From the NCBI GenBank assembly GCA_002167435.2, contig NHBR02000148.1, forward strand, positions 1 through 56,068: a stretch of 56,068 nucleotides of DNA, given 5' to 3'. Every line of letters begins with the position of its first letter. The first letter of the stretch is position 1. A program made the position numbers and the translations under genes. This stretch comes from Allomuricauda sp. TMED12. Lineage in GTDB: Bacteria; Bacteroidota; Bacteroidia; Flavobacteriales; Flavobacteriaceae. Positions 32,994 through 42,680 of this stretch are shown in pieces. Below the pieces are notes generated by a model that was given only the letters and a program-made list of their open reading frames with translations, made no database searches and was not told where the DNA came from.

Positions 32994-33527
32994 ATGGAAC
33001 CAATGGAAATAAGAAAAGTAACATTAAACGATATTGAACAACTGCAACAGATAGGCAGACAAACATTTTCAGAAACATTTTCTTCGAGTAATACAGAAGA
33101 GAATATGACAACATATTTAGAGGAGGGATTTTCCAATGAAAAGCTAATAGAAGAATTGAACAATGAAAGTTCCGAGTTTTATTTTGCCTTATCTGAAAAC
33201 GAATTAGTTGGTTATTTGAAAATCAATTTCGGGCAATCGCAAACAGAATTGCAAGACGACACAGCACTTGAAATTGAACGCATTTATGTTTTAAAGGAAT
33301 TTCACGGTAAAAAAGTCGGACAAGTGCTTTATGAAAAAGCTATTGAAATTGCCAAACAGAAAAATGCACACTACGTTTGGTTAGGTGTTTGGGAAGAAAA
33401 TCCTCGGGCAATCAGCTTTTATAAGAAAAATGGTTTTGTTGAATTTGACAAGCATATTTTCAAATTAGGCGATGATGAACAAACCGATATAATGATGAAA
33501 TTAAAATTAGAAGAGAGGATTTTGTAA
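32994..33527 (+). CDS. GNAT acetyltransferase
   Basis: A 177-residue GNAT protein that starts immediately after the stop of the first one (TAG-ATG); a second ATG is 3 codons on. IRKVTLNDIEQLQQIGRQTFSETF, then ALEIERIYVLKEFHGKKVGQVLYEKA (acetyl-CoA binding loop) and VWLGVWEENPRAISFYKKNGF fit the family. It is not a recent duplicate of its neighbour. Target unknown; amino acids, peptides or antibiotics are all possible. Confidence 0.85.
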   Translation: MEPMEIRKVTLNDIEQLQQIGRQTFSETFSSSNTEENMTTYLEEGFSNEKLIEELNNESSEFYFALSENELVGYLKINFGQSQTELQDDTALEIERIYVLKEFHGKKVGQVLYEKAIEIAKQKNAHYVWLGVWEENPRAISFYKKNGFVEFDKHIFKLGDDEQTDIMMKLKLEERIL

Positions 33528-33615
33528 ATTAAATTGAGCCTCACAAGGGGCGAGATGGACGAAGCCGTTACTTTTGAGAAAGAATAAGGACAAAATCAAT
33601 TTTACAATAAGGTTG

Positions 33616-33642
33616 AAAAGGTAGCGATTTGCTACCTTTTTC
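33616..33642 (+). terminator. Terminator after the GNAT genes
   Basis: 10-bp perfect stem AAAAGGTAGC (33616-33625) / GCTACCTTTT (33631-33640), 5-nt loop and T tract. It closes the Crp/SMR/GNAT cargo block. Confidence 0.9.
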
Positions 33643-33650
33643 ATTTTATA

Positions 33651-33690
33651 CTAATCTGCCAAATACTGCCACACAACGCCACTTACTGCC
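33651..33690 (+). promoter_or_regulatory. 10-bp phased operator array, mobC
   Basis: GCC ends at 33660, 33670, 33680 and 33690: four units with exact 10-bp spacing (CTGCCAAATA, CTGCCACACA, ACGCCACTTA, CTGCCATATT). It is the only array on the + strand and it serves a + strand gene; it ends 62 bp before the mobC start. A CCTTTAAATTC element lies about 27 bp downstream, possibly the promoter core. Confidence 0.75.
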
Positions 33691-33752
33691 ATATTTTAAG
33701 AGCCGACAGCAACAGCCTTTAAATTCACGCCCGAACATTAAAACTTAAAATA

Positions 33753-35753
33753 ATGCAGGGAGAAGACGATTTAAGAGGGCTTGCCAAAATAATGGCTTTT
33801 ATGCGGGCAGTCAGTATTCTTTTGGTGCTGATGCACCTTTATTGGTTCTGCTACGGTTTCTTTTTAGAACGTGGCTGGACGTTGGAAGTAATCAACAAGA
33901 TGTTAGGCAATTTCGACCGTACGGCGGGCTTGTTTTCACATACCCTTTATACAAAAGCATTCGCTTTGGTTTTACTGGCTTTGAGTTGCTTAGGGACAAA
34001 GGGTGTAAAGAATGAGAAGATAACCTGGTCTAAAATTTATGTGGCGTTGGGCATTGGCTTTGCGCTGTTCTTCCTGAACACACCATTGCTAAAGCTATCC
34101 CCCGCAACAAGCACATTTCTGTATATTCTTACTATCTCGTTAGGTTATATCGCCTTGCTGATGGCAGGCGTATGGATGAGCCGATTGCTCCGTACCAACC
34201 TAATGGACGATGTTTTCAATAACGAAAACGAGAGCTTTCAACAGGAAACCAAGCTGATGGAAAACGAGTATTCCGTCAACCTGCCCACCAAATTTTACTA
34301 CAAAGGCAAATGGAACAACGGTTGGATAAACATTGTAAATCCTTTCAGGGCATCAATCGTGTTGGGTACTCCGGGTTCCGGTAAATCTTATGCCATCGTA
34401 AACAACTACATCAAGCAGCAGATAGAAAAAGGCTTTAGTATGTACATCTACGATTTCAAGTTTGACGACCTTTCGACTATCGCCTACAATCATTTACTAA
34501 AGCACCGGGATAAATACAAGGTACAGCCGAAATTTTACGTGATAAATTTCGACGACCCACGCAAGAGCCACCGTTGTAATCCACTCAATCCCGATTTTAT
34601 GACCGACATTTCTGATGCTTACGAAGCGGCTTATACCATAATGCTAAACCTCAACAGGTCGTGGATACAGAAGCAAGGCGATTTTTTCGTGGAAAGCCCA
34701 ATTATTCTTTTAGCTGCTATTATTTGGTATCTGAAAATCTATGAGGATGGCAAGTATTGTACGTTCCCACACGCCATTGAATTGCTGAACAAAAAGTATT
34801 CGGACGTATTCACGATTTTAACCTCATACCCCGATTTGGAAAACTATTTGTCGCCCTTTATGGATGCGTGGCAAGGTGGCGCACAAGACCAGTTACAAGG
34901 GCAGATAGCATCGGCAAAAATACCTTTGTCAAGAATGATTAGCCCGCAGTTGTACTGGGTAATGACCGGGGATGATTTTACACTCGACATCAATAACCCG
35001 AACGAGCCGAAGATTTTGTGCGTGGGTAACAATCCCGACCGCCAAAATATTTATTCAGCAGCATTAGGGTTGTACAATTCCCGAATTGTCAAGCTCATCA
35101 ACAAAAAAGGACAATTAAAGAGTTCGGTTATCATAGATGAGTTACCCACGATTTACTTCAGAGGACTGGATAATCTTATTGCAACTGCGAGAAGTAATAA
35201 GGTGGCAGTATGTTTGGGCTTCCAGGATTTTTCGCAATTAACGAGGGATTACGGCGACAAGGAAAGCAAGGTAATACAGAATACGGTAGGTAATATATTC
35301 AGTGGTCAGGTGGTTGGAGAAACGGCAAAAAGTCTTTCGGAGCGTTTCGGTAAAGTATTACAGAAACGTCAGAGTATGACCATTAACCGCAATGATAAAT
35401 CCACCTCTATTTCCACACAGTTAGACAGCCTTATTCCGGCTTCCAAAATTTCAACGCTTACACAGGGTATGTTTGTCGGTTCTGTATCGGATAACTTTGA
35501 TGAACGTATCGAGCAAAAGATATTTCACGCCGAAATCGTGGTAGATAATGAAAAGGTAGCCGCCGAAACCAAAGCCTACCAAAAGATACCCCAAATCTTA
35601 TCTTTTGTAAATGAGCAGGGCGAGGATAAAATGAAGCAGGAAATTGAAAGCAATTACAAACAGATAAAAAAAGACATCCTGAATATTGTTGTTAGCGAAA
35701 TGGAGCGTATCAAGAATGACCCGAACTTGCAGCATTTGGTACAGGACGGATAA
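33753..35753 (+). CDS. mobC: Coupling protein MobC (VirD4/TraG-type T4CP)
   Basis: A 666-residue type IV coupling protein that links relaxosome and secretion channel. Four N-terminal membrane helices (about 15-145) precede the ATPase domain: Walker A LGTPGSGKS (about 205-213), Walker B SVIIDELPT (about 458-466), followed by NKVAVCLGFQDFSQL. It has the usual length for the Bacteroidota MobC. It is separated from mobB by the cargo block, but has its own promoter array. Confidence 0.95.
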   Translation: MQGEDDLRGLAKIMAFMRAVSILLVLMHLYWFCYGFFLERGWTLEVINKMLGNFDRTAGLFSHTLYTKAFALVLLALSCLGTKGVKNEKITWSKIYVALGIGFALFFLNTPLLKLSPATSTFLYILTISLGYIALLMAGVWMSRLLRTNLMDDVFNNENESFQQETKLMENEYSVNLPTKFYYKGKWNNGWINIVNPFRASIVLGTPGSGKSYAIVNNYIKQQIEKGFSMYIYDFKFDDLSTIAYNHLLKHRDKYKVQPKFYVINFDDPRKSHRCNPLNPDFMTDISDAYEAAYTIMLNLNRSWIQKQGDFFVESPIILLAAIIWYLKIYEDGKYCTFPHAIELLNKKYSDVFTILTSYPDLENYLSPFMDAWQGGAQDQLQGQIASAKIPLSRMISPQLYWVMTGDDFTLDINNPNEPKILCVGNNPDRQNIYSAALGLYNSRIVKLINKKGQLKSSVIIDELPTIYFRGLDNLIATARSNKVAVCLGFQDFSQLTRDYGDKESKVIQNTVGNIFSGQVVGETAKSLSERFGKVLQKRQSMTINRNDKSTSISTQLDSLIPASKISTLTQGMFVGSVSDNFDERIEQKIFHAEIVVDNEKVAAETKAYQKIPQILSFVNEQGEDKMKQEIESNYKQIKKDILNIVVSEMERIKNDPNLQHLVQDG

Positions 35754-35756
35754 TTT

Positions 35757-35787
35757 AAAAGGGAGGCTTAAATGACCTCCCTTTTTT
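35757..35787 (+). terminator. Terminator after mobC
   Basis: 10-bp stem AAAAGGGAGG (35757-35766) / CCTCCCTTTT (35776-35785) with T tract; it starts 4 bp after the mobC stop and also faces the convergent methylase-helicase gene. Confidence 0.9.
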
Positions 35788-35807
35788 ATTGCCTGCCCGT
35801 TCAGGTT

Positions 35808-38800
35808 TTACAATACGCCACGAGGCAAATGAATACCTTTTGTCCGTATAATGCTTTCCTGAACCTTTGGAGCTTCTTTCTGCTTTTCTGCCTGCTCCGG
35901 AGCATCTTGTTTGGTTTCTGGTGTAATAGATAGCTGTATCTTTCTTTCTACGGCAGCCAGTTCCGTTTTGAGTTCGCCCAGTTTACTTTCTTTCGACCAA
36001 GTACCGTTAACCACTTCCTGAAGAATGGGCAGGTCTTTTTGTATCTCCGTAATTTTCTTGTGCTCCTGCTCGATATAGCCGGGCAATTTCTCCAGTGCAT
36101 TAAGGAAGTTCGTAGCAGCCAGCTTTTCATCTTTAGCAATCACACCGTTGTTGTAGGTATATTTGATATTGCCCTCGCCCTGTACCAAAAAACGGTTTAC
36201 CCTTATATCCACACCCTCTTTTTCGGACATTTCCGTTTTTACCAAAAGCGTAAATCCGTATAACGTACCGATTTCTTCATACTGACCTCCGGTTCGGGCT
36301 TTGTCCGCAATCTGGTTGAGTTTTGCACCGATTTGTTTAATATCGGCATTGGGCGGTAAGCCATCCAACTGTACAGGATTTACGATTGTACCGTCTGACC
36401 GTTTTTGGATACGCTCTTGCAGATTATTCCAATCAAGGCTCATACGGTTTAAACGAGATTGAGTGCTTTGCAACATTTCCGTATAATCTTCCAATTTGTA
36501 CTTCGCACTATACTTTGAACGGTTGAACGCCTGTTTTTCGCTTTCCAACCCGGCAATCTGTTTTTCCAATTTGGCTTTATCCAACAGGTCTGTATTTCCT
36601 GATAGGATAGCCACGTATTCCGAAAAATTCATTCCCGATTTTTCGTCCATACTGCCCTCGTCAATAGTACGTTTGCCGAGGTTATTGTTTTTTAATTGGT
36701 CTATAAAAAGTTGCTTATTGTACAACAGATTGAACTTGTAACTATCCAATGATTTTTCTACGGCATAGATAATCACATCTACTTTGTTATCGGCAAAGAA
36801 TTTGGCAATCTCATTACCTTTTCGAACGGCTCTGCCGTCCCTTTGAGCAAGGTCGCTTGGTCGCCACGGCGTATCGAGATGATGAACGGCAACGGCTCTT
36901 TTCTGTGCGTTCACGCCAGTTCCGAGCATACTTGTGGAACCGAACAACACACGGATTTTGCCCTCGTTCATTCCTTTGATAAGTTCCTTACGTTGCTTAT
37001 CATTTTTGCCTTCCTGTATAAAACGGATTTCGTTTGCAGGTATGCCGTGGTCTTCCACGAGCTTGCGTTTGATTTCGGAGTACACATTCCATTCGCCCGG
37101 CTTGTAGGTTCCCAAATCGGAGAAAACGAACTGTGTTCCTTTCTGTGCGTTGTATTGGTTGTAATACTTGGTAATGTTTGCCGCACAATGCGAAGCCTTG
37201 TTATCGGGGTGGTCATCATACGCACCGCTTACCATCCGCATATCCAAAGACATTTTACGGGCGTAGTCCGTTGCGATGAGCATCTTTGCTTTTTCTTCCG
37301 ATGGAGATAAAGGTGCTCTTCCGAGTAGTTCTCCTTTTCCTGTTTTTGCAAATTCCATCAGACTTTGGATAAATTCTTCCTGGTCGGGAGTAGGCGGTAT
37401 ATTGTACAACACCTCGTTCTTATTGGGGCGGTCAATTCCTATATCTTTTGCCGTTCGGTAATCCGTAATTTCGGAGTAGAATTGTGCCAGTTCCGGCACT
37501 TTGATAAAGTATCGGAAACGTTCTTTAGCTACAATGTTGTTAGCAACAGAAAATTCATAATCGGTCGTTTTCCTTGCATAGATAGCTGCCCACGCATCAA
37601 AAGAATGAATGCCCTGTTTTTCCAATGCCCGTGGTCGCAGGTATTTGAACAGCAGATATAGTTCCGTTAATGAGTTGCTGATGGTAGTTCCTGAAAGAAA
37701 GGTTGCTCCCATATCCGCATTGGTACGCTCCTGAATAGTACGGATAGCAAAGAGCAGGTTCAATGCTTTTTGGCTTCCGTCCACATTGCCCAATCCGGCA
37801 ACCCTTGTATGCCTTGTGTTGAACATCAGGTTTTTGAATTGGTGGCTTTCATCAACGAACAAGTGGTCAATGCCCATCATCTTAAAATCCACCACATCAT
37901 CTTTTCGGTTTTCAATATCGTGTTGCAGGGTTTTGAGCTTGACTTCGAGGTTTTCTTTCCGCTTGATTACTCCGGCAAGCATCCCTCTGGTAACTTCCTT
38001 GCCTTGCGATTGCAGGGCATCGAGGTTACGCTCTACGCTGTCTAATTCTATTTGGAGTATTTCTTTTTGAATTTCGGGCGATTGCGGTATCATTCCGAAT
38101 TGGTCGTGTGTCAGTATCACACAATCCCAATCGTTGTTTTTAATGTCGCCAAAAATCCGCAGGCGTTTTTGGGGCGTAAAATCTTCCTTGCCAGGAAACA
38201 GAATTTTTGCGTGTGGGTAAGCCGTGCGGTAGGCTTCGGCAATTTCGTGAACATTGCTTTTCAGCCCGATAATCATAGGCTTATGGGCTAACCCCAAACG
38301 CTTCATTTCCTGTGCAGCCGTACACATTACCAACGTTTTTCCTGCACCTACTTCGTGGTCGCAAATTGCCCCGTTGTTGAGCTTTATCATCCAAACGGCA
38401 TCCTTTTGGCTCGAATACAGGTCATTAATGCCTAAGCCCTTGCAGTCTAATCCCGGAAACTCCTGATGTGTGCCGTCGTAGTTAGGGCGGACGAAACAGT
38501 TAAACGTATCATTATATTGGTCGGTCAGCCTTGTTTTGAACTCATCGTTTTGGGCGTGAAGCCAATCGGTAAAGGCGTTGCGGATTTCATCAATCTTAGT
38601 ATTCGCCATTTGTATGGCTTCCATATCCCGCACTTTGACATCTTTGCCTTCAACCGTTATTGTTTTTGAAATATCGGGCGTGGTATTGACAAGGGCGTGT
38701 TTGAGCAGGGCAATCCCATCATACGTCCGGCTTTGGGCTTTGACGGCGTATTTCTCCCAAATGTGTACGTTCTTCTGTTTGCAGGTTACGGAAAAGTCAT

Positions 38801-41228
38801 CGGCACTGTCGGAATAATGGACACGGACTTCTGCATCGAACAGGTGCGATGCAAACCGGGCATAAATACCTGTGGGTATCCAGCGTTCGCCCAGATTAAA
38901 ATCGAGTTCTTCAAATTCAATTCGTATTGGTCTTGCTTCCTCTAATACGGTAAGGCTTTCTTTGGCTTGTGTATCATCGGGATTGCTTTCGAGATAGGCT
39001 CTGACTTTCTCCGCTTTTTCCACTACGTTCCCTGCAATCCAGCGTTCGGCTATTTCATATTCCTTTTGAAGTGGATTGTAGTAGATACGACCGTGTAAGG
39101 CTTCTTTCAAAGCATCGTCAGGCATACCGCTGATTTCGGACATAAAGTCCAAATCCACGCTTCCGTACTTGTTCAACGAAGCTGATAACGCTTCTTCGGG
39201 ATTATCCGTTGCTATGGTTATAGTAGAAAAACTAACAGGTCTGCTGAATATATCGGCTTTGTGTACCACGCCACCAATAACACGTTCCAAATAAGGGATT
39301 TCCTTACCGGAACTATCCGTTTTGATGAGCTTGATATTATCGGCACTGTTGAGGTTGCCGTACCTTTTAATAAAGGCATCGTAAAGGCGATTAAGGTTTT
39401 CCCTTTCTTCTTTGTATTCGGTCTGATGCTGTGCCTCTTTTGTGTAAAGCTGTTGGTAAACATCACGCACCCCGATATACGCTTCGGCTCTTGCTTTCTG
39501 TAAGGTCGGTAACTGTAAAGGGTGGAATACAGCCGTACCGTCTGCTATATCTACATCTTGCAGATGACCGACCCAACCATTATCCACCACAAGGCAATCG
39601 TTGCGATGGAACGATTGCAGTTTGCCACTGTACGGAGCAGGTTCGGGAATGGTATCGGGAATAGCTGGCTTATCAGCTTGGCCATTCTCATTGATACTTG
39701 AAAACAGGTCGCCGATAACTTCCTGTTTTTTGCCGTTGGCTGATGTATTTCCATTGGTAGGTCTATTAGTAACAGGAGGCGTATAAGGTTGTTGCATCGC
39801 ACTGAACAGGTCGGTTTGGCGACCTATTGCACGGCGGTTTGTTTTAGTGCTTTGCCTTTTGGCTTGCGTGGTTCTTTTGGGCGGAGCAGCAACCATTACA
39901 GGTTCGTCCGCATTTTCAAACAGGTCGAAGATGCTTAGTTGCTTTAATTCCTGTGGGCTTTCCCGATGGGTTACAGGCGTGGGTACAGGTTGCGGTTTTG
40001 GCTGAATGATTACAGGCTCAATAACCGGAGGTGTAACCGTTGGTTCAATCGGAATTTGTATTATAGGTTCATCGTTCCGTTCGCCTTTGTACAAACCTAT
40101 ATTCAGGTGCTTGCCAAAATCTTCGGAAAGCATTTGTTTTAAATCTTTGGCAATTCCCTCAACGCCGTCTTTATGCGTATAGATTAATGCAGGTTGTCCG
40201 TATGGGTCGGTATCTAATTTACGTTCGGTATGCACAATCCTTGTGTTGTCCTGAAAGAGTGCATTACCAGGTGTATTGTATTCTGTTTGCCTGCTTTGGC
40301 AAAACAGATCTTCCCTTTCGGTCAGATTTTGTTTTGCCGTATTCTTTTGCAGGATAATCAGGTCGCTTCCGACTTCTGTACCTGCATATTCTGTAAAAAG
40401 ATTGTTGGGTAAGCGAACAACCGAAACCAGATTATTATCCTGCATTAACGCCTTGCGTATGGGTTCGTTCTTAGGGCTGTTCAGAATGCCCTGTGAAGTA
40501 ATGTAAACCAACAAACCGCCCTCACGGAGCATATCAGCACCTTTCAGAAAAAAGTAATTGTGTATGCTTCGGGCTGCCTGTACTTTTGCACTGTCCCTGC
40601 TACGGGAATAGGAAAGGTCGAAAACGGAAGTATCGCCAAATGGTATATTGCTGGCAATTACATCATAGCTGTTTTGTTCCTTTTCGAGAATTTCTTCAAA
40701 ACCACTTACACGGATATTGCTTTCGGGGTAAAGCTGTTTTAAAATCTTGCCTGTGAGCAAGTCTTTTTCATAAGCGGTAATACTTTGTTGGTTTTCCGAA
40801 AAGGACTGTACGAATGAGCCGATACCTGCGGACGGTTCAAGGAATTTATCAATGTTCAGACCTCTTTCACGCAAGGTTGCGGAAATCGCATCTATTACCT
40901 GTGGCGGTGTATAAAAAGCTGTCAGTACGGAACTTTTCATACTGTCCACATACCTGCGGTATTGCTTATCGTCTTCGGAATTTTCTTTGAGCAGTTGGTG
41001 GAGTTCCTGCGTAATAGGGAAAAGGTCGTGTTCGGTTTTTCTCCAATGATTGATGTCTATTTCGTTGGCTATGGGGTTCAGCACGAATTTAAGACCGCCA
41101 AATCCGCTGTATTGCATCATTAGCAGTCTTTCGCCTACGGTGGCTTGCCGTTTCTCCTTTTCCAGTTTAAAAGCAATTCGCAGGGCATCAATATTCTGTT
41201 GGAGATGTTGCTTCTTACTGAAGCCCAT
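35808..41228 (-). CDS. Giant N6-adenine methylase / SNF2-like helicase fusion
   Basis: A 1806-residue protein. The N-terminal part is a SAM-dependent N6 methylase: SAM loop [11 protein letters not shown] (about 124-134) and catalytic-type IASNIPFGD (about 193-201, a variant of NPPF/Y). A Pro/Gln-rich linker follows (about 400-540). The C-terminal half is an SF2/SNF2 helicase: GAGKTL (about 961), DESHQF (about 1120), then [15 protein letters not shown] and [10 protein letters not shown] (about 1463). Such fusions are common on Bacteroidota ICEs and on phages (DarB-like); protecting incoming DNA from restriction is a reasonable guess. It overlaps the DUF1896 gene by 14 bp. Confidence 0.9.
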   Translation of the reverse strand: MGFSKKQHLQQNIDALRIAFKLEKEKRQATVGERLLMMQYSGFGGLKFVLNPIANEIDINHWRKTEHDLFPITQELHQLLKENSEDDKQYRRYVDSMKSSVLTAFYTPPQVIDAISATLRERGLNIDKFLEPSAGIGSFVQSFSENQQSITAYEKDLLTGKILKQLYPESNIRVSGFEEILEKEQNSYDVIASNIPFGDTSVFDLSYSRSRDSAKVQAARSIHNYFFLKGADMLREGGLLVYITSQGILNSPKNEPIRKALMQDNNLVSVVRLPNNLFTEYAGTEVGSDLIILQKNTAKQNLTEREDLFCQSRQTEYNTPGNALFQDNTRIVHTERKLDTDPYGQPALIYTHKDGVEGIAKDLKQMLSEDFGKHLNIGLYKGERNDEPIIQIPIEPTVTPPVIEPVIIQPKPQPVPTPVTHRESPQELKQLSIFDLFENADEPVMVAAPPKRTTQAKRQSTKTNRRAIGRQTDLFSAMQQPYTPPVTNRPTNGNTSANGKKQEVIGDLFSSINENGQADKPAIPDTIPEPAPYSGKLQSFHRNDCLVVDNGWVGHLQDVDIADGTAVFHPLQLPTLQKARAEAYIGVRDVYQQLYTKEAQHQTEYKEERENLNRLYDAFIKRYGNLNSADNIKLIKTDSSGKEIPYLERVIGGVVHKADIFSRPVSFSTITIATDNPEEALSASLNKYGSVDLDFMSEISGMPDDALKEALHGRIYYNPLQKEYEIAERWIAGNVVEKAEKVRAYLESNPDDTQAKESLTVLEEARPIRIEFEELDFNLGERWIPTGIYARFASHLFDAEVRVHYSDSADDFSVTCKQKNVHIWEKYAVKAQSRTYDGIALLKHALVNTTPDISKTITVEGKDVKVRDMEAIQMANTKIDEIRNAFTDWLHAQNDEFKTRLTDQYNDTFNCFVRPNYDGTHQEFPGLDCKGLGINDLYSSQKDAVWMIKLNNGAICDHEVGAGKTLVMCTAAQEMKRLGLAHKPMIIGLKSNVHEIAEAYRTAYPHAKILFPGKEDFTPQKRLRIFGDIKNNDWDCVILTHDQFGMIPQSPEIQKEILQIELDSVERNLDALQSQGKEVTRGMLAGVIKRKENLEVKLKTLQHDIENRKDDVVDFKMMGIDHLFVDESHQFKNLMFNTRHTRVAGLGNVDGSQKALNLLFAIRTIQERTNADMGATFLSGTTISNSLTELYLLFKYLRPRALEKQGIHSFDAWAAIYARKTTDYEFSVANNIVAKERFRYFIKVPELAQFYSEITDYRTAKDIGIDRPNKNEVLYNIPPTPDQEEFIQSLMEFAKTGKGELLGRAPLSPSEEKAKMLIATDYARKMSLDMRMVSGAYDDHPDNKASHCAANITKYYNQYNAQKGTQFVFSDLGTYKPGEWNVYSEIKRKLVEDHGIPANEIRFIQEGKNDKQRKELIKGMNEGKIRVLFGSTSMLGTGVNAQKRAVAVHHLDTPWRPSDLAQRDGRAVRKGNEIAKFFADNKVDVIIYAVEKSLDSYKFNLLYNKQLFIDQLKNNNLGKRTIDEGSMDEKSGMNFSEYVAILSGNTDLLDKAKLEKQIAGLESEKQAFNRSKYSAKYKLEDYTEMLQSTQSRLNRMSLDWNNLQERIQKRSDGTIVNPVQLDGLPPNADIKQIGAKLNQIADKARTGGQYEEIGTLYGFTLLVKTEMSEKEGVDIRVNRFLVQGEGNIKYTYNNGVIAKDEKLAATNFLNALEKLPGYIEQEHKKITEIQKDLPILQEVVNGTWSKESKLGELKTELAAVERKIQLSITPETKQDAPEQAEKQKEAPKVQESIIRTKGIHLPRGVL

Positions 41229-41652
41229 TTTCCTCTATCCATATTGCGATGGTTCCAGTCAGTTCGGTATAGAGTAAATCAAACTCATAACCGTAGGCGA
41301 AATCATCGGTTAATTCATATCCTGCGAGAACAGCCTCACAGACAGGGAACATTTTAAGGGCAAACGGTCGCAGTTCCTCATCTGCCATTACGGTATCAAA
41401 CTCATTGCATACCACCTGAAAAACAGTGTCGAATTTGGAGAAGTGTAAGCCCTCAAAAAGTATGTAGTTGGCTATTTCATTGCATTGCTCAATGGGGTTT
41501 CCCGCCCTGAAAGCACCCTCATAAGCATTGGAAGCCCACGAAGAACGCTGGTCGATAAATTTTTGGTCGTGTGCCTTTTCGGGGAAGCTACTGTTTAACA
41601 GTTCTTGCAGTCGTAATCTGAAATACGATAGGTCTTTTTGCTGTACATCCAT
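41215..41652 (-). CDS. DUF1896 protein
   Basis: A 145-residue acidic protein of DUF1896: [43 protein letters not shown], and [15 protein letters not shown]. The family regularly precedes the giant methylase-helicase in Bacteroidota mobile elements, as here with a 14-bp overlap, so a partner role is likely. Biochemical function unknown. Confidence 0.85.
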   Translation of the reverse strand: MDVQQKDLSYFRLRLQELLNSSFPEKAHDQKFIDQRSSWASNAYEGAFRAGNPIEQCNEIANYILFEGLHFSKFDTVFQVVCNEFDTVMADEELRPFALKMFPVCEAVLAGYELTDDFAYGYEFDLLYTELTGTIAIWIEENGLQ

Positions 41653-41722
41653 ACTATATTTTGTTTTAGAATTTTACTTAAATCCTAAAATTAGAAGCAG
41701 GAGCAAATGCCTATGAGAATGT

Positions 41723-41755
41723 TGCAGGGTTTGGCTTTGAAAGGCAGGATTTGGC
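41723..41755 (-). promoter_or_regulatory. 10-bp phased operator array, DUF1896/methylase operon
   Basis: GGC at 41733, 41743 and 41753, with a related TGC at 41723. Gene-strand units: ACGCCAAATC, CTGCCTTTCA, AAGCCAAACC, CTGCAACATT. It lies 71-103 bp upstream of the DUF1896 start. Confidence 0.7.
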
Positions 41756-41768
41756 GTAATAGGCAACA

Positions 41769-41793
41769 AAAAACCTCCGATAATTCGGAGGTT
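41769..41793 (-). terminator. Terminator after the ORF6N gene
   Basis: 9-bp stem AACCTCCGA (41772-41780) / TCGGAGGTT (41785-41793), loop TAAT, followed on the minus strand by a run of T. It lies 6 bp past the ORF6N stop. Confidence 0.85.
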
Positions 41794-41798
41794 CATTT

Positions 41799-42680
41799 TT
41801 ATGGCTTATTCAAGATTTGAAGCATCCTGCCGACTTCAATATCCATTCTTGAAAAGGCAAACCATTTTTTGCCCAGGTCTTTGAGTGATGCCCCGATGTG
41901 GTAGAGTTCTGTATGGTCAATAATCAAGAAACGGTCGTGGGCATCGGAGAAAAGCTCAATATCTACCGGAGGATATTGGCTATTGTAGCGTTGTAAATCC
42001 AACCGTAATTGATTACTGATATTTTTAGTAAGGATTGTGGCTGTTACATTGTCTTTGCGTTTCCCCAATAACGTAAGCACGGTATCATCCACATAATTAT
42101 CAAGCAGGATAATGGAACTTGTGGCATTGCGGATAATATCGGAAACAAAGGCATAGGCATCAAAAACCTGCCCGTTATAGAAAATGCCTTTTTCGCTGTG
42201 CAGCTTATCACTTTCCAAAGCCTTAAAAATCTCTTCAAATTTTTGGTCGGCTTCCAGTTGCTTTAACTCGATATTATCCAAACGATGAAACAAAGAAGCA
42301 TTGCTAATAAGCATACGCCGCATTTCTACAAAGGCTTCCATTATTTCAACACTCATTTTAACGGCTATGTCTGAACGGAGTATGGCAGATGCCATTGCAA
42401 CGCCTTGTTCGGTAAAAACATAGGGTAAATAACGTCTGCCGCCGTAGCTCAAACTTGAGGTTCCAATTTGGAACCTCAAGTTTTCAACTTCCTCTTCGGT
42501 CAGTTGAAAGCAGAATGATACAGGAAATCGCTCAATATTTCTTTTAACGGCTTTGTTCAGGTTCTTTGTTTCTACCTGATATAAGGCAGCGAGGTCACTA
42601 TCCAACATTACCTGTTTGCCCCGGATAGTATAAATCAGGTTCCTGATTTCTTTGGGTACGATTGACGGTTTATTTTCCAT
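41799..42680 (-). CDS. ORF6N-domain protein with phospholipase D-like C-terminus
   Basis: Taken from ATG 42680 (293 residues, MENKPSIVPKE), 11 bp inside the end of topB; a longer frame to 42734 is unlikely. The N-terminal ORF6N domain (about 10-125) has YTIRGKQVMLDSDLAALYQVETKNLNKAVKRN, a phage-type DNA-binding module. The C-terminal part has a PLD-like core: SSIILLDNYVDDTVL, then HDRFLIIDHTELYHIGASLKDLG. The H-x-R instead of H-x-K in the HKD motif leaves catalysis uncertain. Possible role in regulation or DNA processing. Confidence 0.85.
   Translation of the reverse strand: MENKPSIVPKEIRNLIYTIRGKQVMLDSDLAALYQVETKNLNKAVKRNIERFPVSFCFQLTEEEVENLRFQIGTSSLSYGGRRYLPYVFTEQGVAMASAILRSDIAVKMSVEIMEAFVEMRRMLISNASLFHRLDNIELKQLEADQKFEEIFKALESDKLHSEKGIFYNGQVFDAYAFVSDIIRNATSSIILLDNYVDDTVLTLLGKRKDNVTATILTKNISNQLRLDLQRYNSQYPPVDIELFSDAHDRFLIIDHTELYHIGASLKDLGKKWFAFSRMDIEVGRMLQILNKP

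Noticed and set aside
35808..41228. DISARM or BREX-type defence locus because of a methylase and helicase together
   Set aside because: Both activities are in one chain of the kind common on Bacteroidota ICEs, and none of the other DISARM/BREX genes are nearby.
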